Shown here piece by piece: positions 14,757 to 20,020 of a stretch of DNA of 20,020 nt. Source of the stretch: Marinobacterium sp. xm-d-530. Its GTDB lineage: Bacteria; Pseudomonadota; Gammaproteobacteria; Pseudomonadales; Balneatricaceae. A program made the position numbers and the translations under genes. Within the stretch, counting starts at the first letter, position 1, and every line of letters starts with the position of its first letter. The notes beneath the pieces are model-generated. The model was not told where the DNA came from and made no database searches. It saw only the letters and a list, made by a program, of their open reading frames with translations. The stretch spans positions 1 to 20,020 of the forward strand of contig CATEEE010000006.1 of assembly GCA_949499045.1 (NCBI GenBank). Reading direction: 5' to 3'.

Positions 14757-14762
14757 AAAAAA

Positions 14763-15230
14763 TCACTCTGCTTCAAAAAAGAGATCGACTGGATAACTTT
14801 CGCCATCCTGTTCGGTAATAATCAAGCGACCCTTCCAGACCATTAAACCGGTCGTGCAGACAGAGAGCTCCGTAACACCTGACCAGTTGTCACCATTGAA
14901 TCTAAGTGGTGTCTGGTTGATACCCATATACTCAGTGGTCCCTTGCAGGTCCAGCCAGGCACTCTCGGGTTGCTGTCCATCGACTGTAAAGCTGAACGTC
15001 AGAGGCACCAAGGATTTCGCCGGTTTAGGGTTCATGCTCAGCCTTAATACCCTGCTCTTCTCATCCTCTGAAGGGAGTTCAATAAGACAGGGCCCAAGAT
15101 TGACGTCGCAGTCGGTTGTAATGGGATCTCGCTCAAGGAATCCACTCAACACTGACTGCAACAGATAGACACTGACACCCAAGGGTAAAATGATTAGCAG
15201 TGCCGTCAGAAGCGACTTAACACGCTGCAT
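14763..15230 (-). CDS. Hypothetical protein with one N-terminal membrane helix and periplasmic domain
   Basis: The 155-residue product is not recognised. Residues 1-6 are basic, 7-30 form a hydrophobic anchor (LLTALLIILPLGVSVYLL), and the remainder looks like an exported beta-rich domain. The domain contains TDCDVNLGPC with two cysteines (41 and 48), a third at 125 (LSVCTTGLMVWKG), and an E-Y-M-G-I-N segment (100-105). This Cys/Met arrangement recalls small periplasmic copper-related or FixH/YtkA-like sandwich domains, but that is only a resemblance. The ATG is 5 nt after the stop of the LysR gene, so the two are almost certainly cotranscribed and the start is coupled to the upstream gene. 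A REP-like element follows. The family seems to be a conserved hypothetical in marine gammaproteobacteria, which is a guess. Confidence 0.75.
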   Translation of the reverse strand: MQRVKSLLTALLIILPLGVSVYLLQSVLSGFLERDPITTDCDVNLGPCLIELPSEDEKSRVLRLSMNPKPAKSLVPLTFSFTVDGQQPESAWLDLQGTTEYMGINQTPLRFNGDNWSGVTELSVCTTGLMVWKGRLIITEQDGESYPVDLFFEAE

Positions 15231-15235
15231 TGAAA

Positions 15236-16147
15236 CTAGTTTCCAACGTTAGCGGCTTCGATATCGGCTTGCATCTCTTCAAGAATCCAGTCGCGAAACG
15301 CCATCATTGCAGGTGTTAAGCCATGATTCTTGCGGTAGACCAGATAGAAGGCATTATGGCTATCCAAGCTGATATCAAATGGAGCAACTAAACGACCACT
15401 CTCAAGCTCTCGACCCAACAGTGCTGTATCTGCCAGTGCAATACCGATCCCTTCAGATGCCGCCGACACCGCCAAAGAGGTGCTGGAGAAGGAGATCGTC
15501 TTGTTAACCTCGGTTATAGAGATGCCCTGATCTTGAAGCAATTTAGTCCACTCATGACTGCGTCCAGAGACATTGATCAGGGTGTGGTTCAACATATCCT
15601 TAGGCGTGTTGAGAGGATCTTTACCCTCAAGAAGCCTAGGGCTCATGACCGGTGTTAGGAATATATTACGCATCATATGAGACTCGATTCCCTTCCAATG
15701 GCCCGTGCCGTAATAAACGGCCATATCGGTCTCGGAGTTATCAAAATCGATGTACTCAATTGATGACTCAACTCGCAGCTCTACTTCAGGAAAACGCTCT
15801 TGGAAACGCGTAATACGGGGTACCAACCAACGGGTTAAAAAAGCGGGAGCAATACTCACCTTAACCACATTCGTATTGGGCGCCGCAACCAATCGACGTG
15901 TCGCCTGCTCCAGTTCATCTAAGGCTATCTGAACCGAGGGTAAGTAACGCTCCCCAGCGGCAGTCAACGATATAGTTCGCTTCTCACGCTTAAAAAGCTC
16001 AACACCTAAAAACTCTTCAAGTGACTTTAACTGATGACTAACCGCCGATGGCGTCACACAAAGCTCTTCACTGGCACGGTTAAAGCTACCGTGACGGGCA
16101 GCTGCATCGAACACGCGAAGAGCATTAAGTGGTGGTAAGCGTCGCAT
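15236..16147 (-). CDS. LysR-family transcriptional regulator, GcvA-like
   Basis: A 303-residue DNA-binding regulator. The winged helix-turn-helix is at the N terminus: MRRLPPLNALRVFDAAARHG, then SFNRASEELCVTPSAVSHQL and a K-S-L-E-E-F-L-G-V-E-L-F wing. The opening R-R-L-P-P-L-N-A-L-R-V-F-D-A-A-A-R is characteristic of the GcvA/TrpI/AmpR subgroup. A linker helix and an effector domain (SIAPAFLTRWLVPRI, then the usual alternating fold) follow. The start is ATG with AGGA about 8 nt upstream. It is divergent from a 59-residue small protein across a 116-bp gap, and followed 5 nt later by a membrane-anchored hypothetical gene. LysR regulators often control the divergent gene, so the small protein is the natural first candidate target. 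No glycine-cleavage or tryptophan gene is nearby, so the GcvA name indicates only the subgroup. Confidence 0.92.
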   Translation of the reverse strand: MRRLPPLNALRVFDAAARHGSFNRASEELCVTPSAVSHQLKSLEEFLGVELFKREKRTISLTAAGERYLPSVQIALDELEQATRRLVAAPNTNVVKVSIAPAFLTRWLVPRITRFQERFPEVELRVESSIEYIDFDNSETDMAVYYGTGHWKGIESHMMRNIFLTPVMSPRLLEGKDPLNTPKDMLNHTLINVSGRSHEWTKLLQDQGISITEVNKTISFSSTSLAVSAASEGIGIALADTALLGRELESGRLVAPFDISLDSHNAFYLVYRKNHGLTPAMMAFRDWILEEMQADIEAANVGN

Positions 16148-16269
16148 AGGAGATTCCTGTAAGTGAAATTAACTCAACAATAAATCAAAAAAGGATCGTT
16201 TGTCGAGAGACTTCTACACCTTTAGTATGATCACAAATTGAACAGCGAAACGAATTAGAGGAAATGAAC

Positions 16270-16449
16270 ATGCCTTACACATACGCAACTGTAGATCTAG
16301 AAGCAGCAATCAAAGAAGCTCAAGCTCTTCGTAGCCAAGCACTGGCTGAGATGATTGACACTACAAGCAAACGTCTAGGCCGTGTTTTTGTTAGCGAACT
16401 TCGCACAACTCGCGAATCAGCGCTAGCACGTCTAACTCAGACTGCTTAA
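16270..16449 (+). CDS. Small 59-residue protein, divergent from the LysR regulator
   Basis: Not firmly recognised. The sequence MPYTYATVDLEAAIKEAQ continues with R-S-Q-A-L-A-E-M-I and K-R-L-G-R-V-F: one long, probably amphipathic helix pair with no cysteines and no hydrophobic anchor. The ALRSQALAEM/LGRVF pattern recalls small bacterial proteins of the RSP_7527/DUF1127-like kind, which have a short N-terminal helix and a basic tail, but this is weak. The ATG at 16270 is preferred because GAGG at 16258-16261 is 8 nt away; the ATG at 16264 is only 2 nt from it. Codon use is strongly biased (CGT/CGC for Arg, CTA/CTT for Leu, GAA for Glu), suggesting high expression. A TATGAT box at 16226-16231 may be its -10. 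A terminator-like hairpin follows the stop. Confidence 0.8.
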   Translation: MPYTYATVDLEAAIKEAQALRSQALAEMIDTTSKRLGRVFVSELRTTRESALARLTQTA

Positions 16450-16471
16450 GCCTCAAAGCATATTGCTCTTT

Positions 16472-16504
16472 GGCCGGTCAGGCACTGTTCTGATCGGCCT
16501 GTTT
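16472..16504 (+). terminator. Terminator of the small protein gene, overlapping the 3' end of tcdA
   Basis: GGCCGGTCAG 16472-16481 pairs with CTGATCGGCC 16490-16499 (10 bp with one G-U), loop of 8, followed by TGTTTTCTCTCTC. The T-run is imperfect. The hairpin begins before the tcdA stop codon (16478-16480) and ends within its last codons, so the convergent gene ends inside the terminator. Confidence 0.65.
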
Positions 16505-17293
16505 TCTCTCTCGAGCGACCCGCTCACTCATCTTGATCAACACTCGACTTACTGCAATATTGGCAAACGCTGCCGTAACCGACGTAACAGCGCCTAAACC
16601 GCCAGAACAATCCAGACGCACATCACTCTCACCAAAGTTTTTTGTAGCACAGACAGACCCATCTAATTGAGGATACCTGGCCTGCTCTTGCGAAAATACA
16701 CACTCAACACCAAAGCGTTTACCGCTTCGACTGAATCCAAAATGGCGCTTAAGTATCGACCGAACCTTGGCGGCCAATGCATCGTGCTGAGTTTTACTTA
16801 GATCAGCCACTTCAATTTTAAGTGGATCAATCAACCCGCCAGCCCCACCGATAGTGACGATTGGGATTTTTCTGCGACGACAGTGCGAAATCATTGCCGC
16901 TTTTACTCCGGCACTATCGATAGCATCGACGACATAATCAATCGGTTCAACCAGCAGGTCTTCGAGATTATCTTGAGTCGCAAAGCACTCATGCTCATGA
17001 ATAATAAGATCAGGATTAATATCGCGAGCACGATCCGCCATCGTCTGAACCTTGGAAGCGCCTAAATTTGAACTCACCGCATGCATTTGACGATTAGTGT
17101 TTGAAACACAAATCTCATCCAGATCAATTAGGGTTAATTCGCCAATTCCACTGCGAGCCAGCGCCTCGACAACCCAAGAGCCAACACCACCTAAACCGAC
17201 AACAGCGACATGAGCCGTATGAAATTTTTCTAAGGCATCCGTGCCATAGAGGCGGCCAATCCCTGCGAACCGATCAAGGTAATCAGAATTCAT
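16478..17293 (-). CDS. tcdA: tRNA threonylcarbamoyladenosine dehydratase TcdA (CsdL)
   Basis: E1-like, ATP-dependent enzyme that cyclises t6A37 of ANN-decoding tRNAs to ct6A. It has 271 residues (E. coli 268). The N terminus YLDRFAGIGRLYG leads into the nucleotide loop GLGGVGSW (33-40) and LIDLDEICVSNTNRQ (55-69), with the conserved Asp and the N/R pair that bind ATP. DAIDS and the C-terminal CSGGLGAVTSVTAAFANIAVSRVLIK follow; the latter contains the hydrophobic membrane-associating segment usual in TcdA. The ATG lies inside the last codons of the zinc-ribbon gene (11-bp overlap), so translation is coupled. It is the last gene of the perM-hda-rluA-like-zinc ribbon-tcdA run. CsdA/CsdE partners are not in the window. 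Confidence 0.95.
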   Translation of the reverse strand: MNSDYLDRFAGIGRLYGTDALEKFHTAHVAVVGLGGVGSWVVEALARSGIGELTLIDLDEICVSNTNRQMHAVSSNLGASKVQTMADRARDINPDLIIHEHECFATQDNLEDLLVEPIDYVVDAIDSAGVKAAMISHCRRRKIPIVTIGGAGGLIDPLKIEVADLSKTQHDALAAKVRSILKRHFGFSRSGKRFGVECVFSQEQARYPQLDGSVCATKNFGESDVRLDCSGGLGAVTSVTAAFANIAVSRVLIKMSERVARERKQADQNSA

Positions 17294-17498
17294 CGTCTGT
17301 AATCTCAGTCAGGACGACCTCGCCACACGTCTGGCACTTACCCTCCAAAAAGATAATACCGTGCAGCTCATACTCAACAGGATCACTCATGCCCAGATCA
17401 ACCTTTTGGCAATGATCACACCAGGTATGAAGCAGAAGTTCCTCACGATCCTCTTTGCTGCGTAATGTAAAATCTCTAACAACTCGATCATCACTCAT
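17283..17498 (-). CDS. Small zinc-ribbon-like protein
   Basis: A 71-residue acidic protein of unknown function. Two CxxC knuckles, CDHC (27-30) and CQTC (55-58), are separated by a strand-rich segment with VEYELHGIIFLEGK, the layout of a rubredoxin-like or zinc-ribbon fold. The start is ATG at 17498. The frame extends upstream to 17600 but that would overlap the pseudouridine synthase gene by 92 bp. The ribosome site is weak (GTGAG about 8 nt away). It starts 10 nt after the pseudouridine synthase stop and its own end overlaps tcdA by 11 bp. Being wedged between two RNA-modification genes suggests a link to tRNA or rRNA, but it could equally be a general small metal protein. Confidence 0.8.
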   Translation of the reverse strand: MSDDRVVRDFTLRSKEDREELLLHTWCDHCQKVDLGMSDPVEYELHGIIFLEGKCQTCGEVVLTEITDDEF

Positions 17499-17508
17499 CG
17501 TTCGTGTC

Positions 17509-18189
17509 TCACTCGTTTTGTTGCCAATGTTCTGGCCAAAGATCGCCATTTTTAAGCTGACCCAACCTCTCTTTAAAGGTGTTTTTGTTGAACCACTCAC
17601 CTTCTATGGGGCCTGCTTCTATCTTAAAGGCTTCATTTTGGTAAAGAAATACGATTCGCCAGGCATGCAGGTAGGTTCGATCGGCAGGCTCTCCATACCG
17701 TTGATCACCGAGTATGCCAGACCCCTCACTTTTCAAAGCCACTCGAATCTGGTGCGTCTTACCGGTTTTAGGTCGACAGACAAAGAGGCGCAGTCCGGGC
17801 TCAACAGAAAGTGTAAAAAAATCTGTTACCGCTGGGTTAGACTCTGTTTTAAGCAGTTTATAACTGCCATTACGCGCTGCTGTCATATCCCCTTTGATAC
17901 GACCCTGCTTGCGTTTAGGCTTGGAATCACTCAGGGCGAGATAGGTTTTTTGAATGGCGTGTTCACTGAATAAGGTTGATAGCTTTGCAGCCGTTTCAGC
18001 GCTTTTAGCGAACAGAAGCACTCCCGATGTCACCTTATCCAAACGGTGCACCATCCAAAGCTTTAGACCAAACTGTTGTTCAGCAATGACCTGAAGCCCT
18101 GCCTCTCCAGCCTCAGAGTGCATCCCCACACCAATCGGCTTATAGATAGCCATAAAGTCAGGGTGATCAAAAAGGCGTTGCAGCGTCAC
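17509..18189 (-). CDS. RluA-family pseudouridine synthase
   Basis: Cytoplasmic enzyme that isomerises uridine to pseudouridine in rRNA or tRNA. The 226-residue protein contains only the catalytic domain, with no S4 RNA-binding domain. The order is IYKPIGVGMHSE, then the catalytic motif HRLDKVTSG (48-56) with D51 as nucleophile, then KTYLAL, GKTHQIRVALKSEG and ILGDQRYG, all standard for RluA. It resembles the short RluA-like subgroup (TIGR01621, as I recall) rather than RluA, RluC or RluD themselves, so the target base is unknown. The start is uncertain. GTG at 18189 gives a 4-base GTGA overlap with the hda stop; an in-frame TTG at 18195 adds two residues. Either way translation is coupled to hda. 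Confidence 0.9.
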   Translation of the reverse strand: MTLQRLFDHPDFMAIYKPIGVGMHSEAGEAGLQVIAEQQFGLKLWMVHRLDKVTSGVLLFAKSAETAAKLSTLFSEHAIQKTYLALSDSKPKRKQGRIKGDMTAARNGSYKLLKTESNPAVTDFFTLSVEPGLRLFVCRPKTGKTHQIRVALKSEGSGILGDQRYGEPADRTYLHAWRIVFLYQNEAFKIEAGPIEGEWFNKNTFKERLGQLKNGDLWPEHWQQNE

Positions 18190-18914
18190 AGCCAACCCAA
18201 TACCTGTTTAGCAAACGGAATGGTCAATTTTCGTTGCGCCTGCAAAGAGGCACGATCCAATTGATCAAGGTACTCAAACTGTTTCGAAAGATCACGTGCA
18301 CCATGGTTCAACAGATACTGGGCAACCTCATCAGCCAACACCAAACCTCTTGCGGCGGCCTCTTGTTGAATCGCTTCCCGCTTCTGCTCATCCGAGAGCA
18401 CTTCTAGCTTGAATGTGAGCCCCCAAGCCAAACGTGAACGAAGATCTTGAAGCTCAATTTGGCTGTTTGCAGGTGAATCGTCACCACTGATCAGCAGTGA
18501 GTGACCAACATCACGAATGCGATTAAACAGGTGAAACAGTGCTTCTTGCCACACCGAATCACCGATCACAGCACCCACGTCATCCAAACAGACCAGCTGG
18601 AAATGCTCCAACCCTTCAAGCATCTCTACCGACAGTTCAGCCGTTTGGCTAAGGGGTAGATAAATAGCAGACATACCGAGCAGCTCTGCTTCATTACAGA
18701 CTGCCTGAAGAAGGTAGCTCTTACCGGTATTCTCGCGACCGTATAAATAGACGAACGACTCTTGGGCCTGATCTTCTTGCTTATTAATTAAACCCTTTAA
18801 CGCCGGTATAAGTGCACTTTGTTGGGATTGCACAAAACGGGCAAGCTTAGCGTCACTGCGAAGCTGAACACCTAGAGGGAGTTGCTGTGGGGTATTCTGT
18901 TGTGAAGCTGACAT
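18186..18914 (-). CDS. hda: DnaA regulatory inactivator Hda
   Basis: A DnaA-related AAA+ protein that, with the DNA-loaded sliding clamp, stimulates ATP hydrolysis on DnaA and so prevents re-initiation. It has 242 residues. The clamp-binding motif QQLPLGV is at 10-16, next to the N terminus where Hda carries it. Walker A GRENTGKS (59-66), Walker B VCLDDVG (108-114) and the box VII arginine region DLRSRLAWG (157-165) follow. There is no C-terminal DNA-binding domain, which separates it from DnaA. The ATG shares one base with the upstream stop (TGATG), and its own stop overlaps the next gene. The pairing with a PerM-like gene is common in gammaproteobacteria. No DnaA boxes or replication genes are in the window. 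Confidence 0.95.
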   Translation of the reverse strand: MSASQQNTPQQLPLGVQLRSDAKLARFVQSQQSALIPALKGLINKQEDQAQESFVYLYGRENTGKSYLLQAVCNEAELLGMSAIYLPLSQTAELSVEMLEGLEHFQLVCLDDVGAVIGDSVWQEALFHLFNRIRDVGHSLLISGDDSPANSQIELQDLRSRLAWGLTFKLEVLSDEQKREAIQQEAAARGLVLADEVAQYLLNHGARDLSKQFEYLDQLDRASLQAQRKLTIPFAKQVLGWL

Positions 18915-19987
18915 CAGACTGACTGTTCATCCTGATCGACTGCGTGATGGTATAGCGAGCTCTGTTTATAGCCACTGTGAAGGTGTGACAACAACACGCG
19001 AATGACTGCAGCCACCGGCAGTGCCAACAACACACCAATAAAGCCAAACAGCTGACCGCCCGCCATGATCGCAAAAATAACCGCAACAGGGTGAAGACCG
19101 ATCTGATCGCCTACAAGCTTGGGAGTTAGGACCATACCTTCTAGTAGTTGGCCGACAATAAAGACAGCTGCAACGCCAATAAGAATGGTCGGATCTTGGA
19201 ACTGAACATAAGCCGCTACCGAGGAAGATAGAATACCGATAATCACGCCCAGGTAGGGAACAATGCTCGCCAATCCGGCAATCAATCCCAACAAAAGGGC
19301 AAGATCGACCCCAAGAATTGCCAAGCCGATTGCATAGATAACACCCAGCACCAGCATGACCACCAACTGCCCTTTCATAAAAGCACCCAAAACGAAGTCA
19401 CACTCTTTTGCCCAGATAGAGACCTTAGGCTCAAGGTTTCTAGGCAGTAGCTCAGCAATGTTGGCGACCATCTTGTCCCAATCTCTCAACAGATAGAACG
19501 TTACCACAGGGATCAAAACCAGATTAGCTAACCAAGCAGCAATAGCCAGTCCAGACTGTGTAATGGAGGATATCAGAGCGGTCGCGATTGAACCGGTACT
19601 CTGCCAGTGTTGGGCAAGAATCGTCGTTATTTGAGCCAGATCAGGTGTTGCAATTGAGAGGCCAAGATTCGCCTCTAACAACGGGATCAACTCTTGGTTA
19701 ACCAATTCAATAACCATTGGTATGCGTTGTGCAACTATTTGAACCTGAGACGACAACTGTGGAATGAGAAGTAACATCGTACCAATCAGAACAAGCGCTA
19801 ACGAGGTAAATACAATCACAACCGCTGGAGTTCGTCCCAGACCTCTCGATTCTAACCTGTCGGCAATGGGATCCGATATGTAGGCCAATAGAGCACCCGC
19901 TACAAAGGGACTTAAAACGGGAGCCAATAGATAGAGAAGGATTGCGATAACAATAAGAACGGAGAGAACAAACCAACGCTGCTGCAT
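18914..19987 (-). CDS. PerM / AI-2E-transporter-family membrane protein
   Basis: A 357-residue integral membrane protein of the UPF0118 family. Two close N-terminal helices (about 7-38) carry the LAPVLSPFVAGALLAYISDPI stretch, then a helix at 62-83, a soluble helical section (about 85-145), and a C-terminal bundle. The bundle has VTFYLLRDWDKM, GIIGILSSSVAAYVQFQ-type and VGDQIGLHPVAVIFAIMAGG segments. The family includes YdgG/TqsA, assigned to autoinducer-2 export, and others tied to sodium/proton transport. Nothing here decides which, and the name should not be read as evidence of quorum sensing. Its stop overlaps the hda ATG (TGATG), and its own ATG overlaps the stop of a preceding gene (TAATG), so it lies inside a longer operon. 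Confidence 0.9.
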   Translation of the reverse strand: MQQRWFVLSVLIVIAILLYLLAPVLSPFVAGALLAYISDPIADRLESRGLGRTPAVVIVFTSLALVLIGTMLLLIPQLSSQVQIVAQRIPMVIELVNQELIPLLEANLGLSIATPDLAQITTILAQHWQSTGSIATALISSITQSGLAIAAWLANLVLIPVVTFYLLRDWDKMVANIAELLPRNLEPKVSIWAKECDFVLGAFMKGQLVVMLVLGVIYAIGLAILGVDLALLLGLIAGLASIVPYLGVIIGILSSSVAAYVQFQDPTILIGVAAVFIVGQLLEGMVLTPKLVGDQIGLHPVAVIFAIMAGGQLFGFIGVLLALPVAAVIRVLLSHLHSGYKQSSLYHHAVDQDEQSV

Positions 19988-20020
19988 TATTCAGTCACTT
20001 CTTCAATTGATGAGCTCACA
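19987..20020 (-). CDS. Possible C-terminal end of the preceding operon gene (window edge)
   Basis: On the minus strand a frame open to the window edge encodes V-S-S-S-I-E-E-V-T-E and stops at TAA 19987-19989, sharing one base with the ATG of the perM-like gene. The TAATG join is the same arrangement as between sohB and the YkuD gene, and fits the tight packing of this operon. Only 11 codons are visible, so it may be chance. In related bacteria a DUF2066 protein or purM often lies near perM and hda, but nothing here identifies it. Confidence 0.4.
   Translation of the reverse strand, partial: VSSSIEEVTE

Noticed and set aside
16270..16449. Toxin-antitoxin system (small protein facing a regulator)
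   Set aside because: The regulator is a full LysR protein, not an antitoxin, and the small protein has no toxin motif and its own separate terminator.
17499..17600. N-terminal extension of the zinc-ribbon protein (start at 17600)
   Set aside because: It would lie inside the 3' end of the pseudouridine synthase gene for 92 bp. The ATG at 17498 fits the compact operon.
18914..19987. Quorum-sensing function from the AI-2E family name
   Set aside because: The family name comes from one member. No luxS, lsr or other autoinducer gene is in the window.
1..20020. Mobile island, prophage, CRISPR array, tRNA or rRNA
   Set aside because: No such genes or repeat arrays are visible. Gene content is core metabolism and maintenance with even composition.

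Overview
The window reads as chromosomal core DNA of a gammaproteobacterium, most likely a marine Oceanospirillales-type organism. This is inferred from the gene families (class II DAHP synthase, NhaB, CsiV downstream of mfd, SohB, NagZ, Hda beside a PerM-type protein), the moderate GC content and the protein sequences. No transposase, integrase, phage gene, rRNA, tRNA or CRISPR array was seen. I find no large undescribed multi-gene system. The unexplained signal lies in the intergenic regions and in a few small proteins.

Layout, left to right. The end of a LysR regulator (+) meets a class II DAHP synthase gene (-) across a 175-bp gap packed with hairpins. Upstream of the DAHP synthase on the same strand is an AEC-family permease. 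Divergent from that is mfd (+, TTG start), followed by csiV. A minus-strand operon, sohB - ykuD-type hydrolase - nagZ - mscS, follows and converges on csiV. A small SCP2 protein (+) converges on nudC (-). The divergent nudC/nhaB region holds an AT-rich inverted repeat and a clear nhaB promoter. nhaB (+) ends in a terminator and is followed by a monofunctional prephenate dehydratase gene (+).

A 279-bp gap (14484-14762) then carries three terminator-like hairpins and a promoter-like pair, consistent with an orphan small RNA. A LysR regulator and a membrane-anchored hypothetical protein (-) follow, with a 59-residue small protein divergent from the regulator. The right end is a compact minus-strand operon with overlapping genes: [edge gene] - perM-like - hda - RluA-family pseudouridine synthase - zinc-ribbon protein - tcdA.

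Functional themes are aromatic amino-acid synthesis (DAHP synthase, prephenate dehydratase), cell wall and envelope upkeep (CsiV, NagZ, YkuD protein, SohB, MscS), ion homeostasis (NhaB, MscS), genome maintenance and replication control (Mfd, Hda), and RNA modification or quality control (TcdA, RluA-type enzyme, NudC). The YkuD protein has no signal peptide and sits immediately before nagZ. Together they suggest a cytoplasmic peptidoglycan-recycling unit. Several genes appear to use GTG or TTG starts supported by good ribosome binding sites (mfd, csiV, mscS, sohB, nudC, rluA-like).
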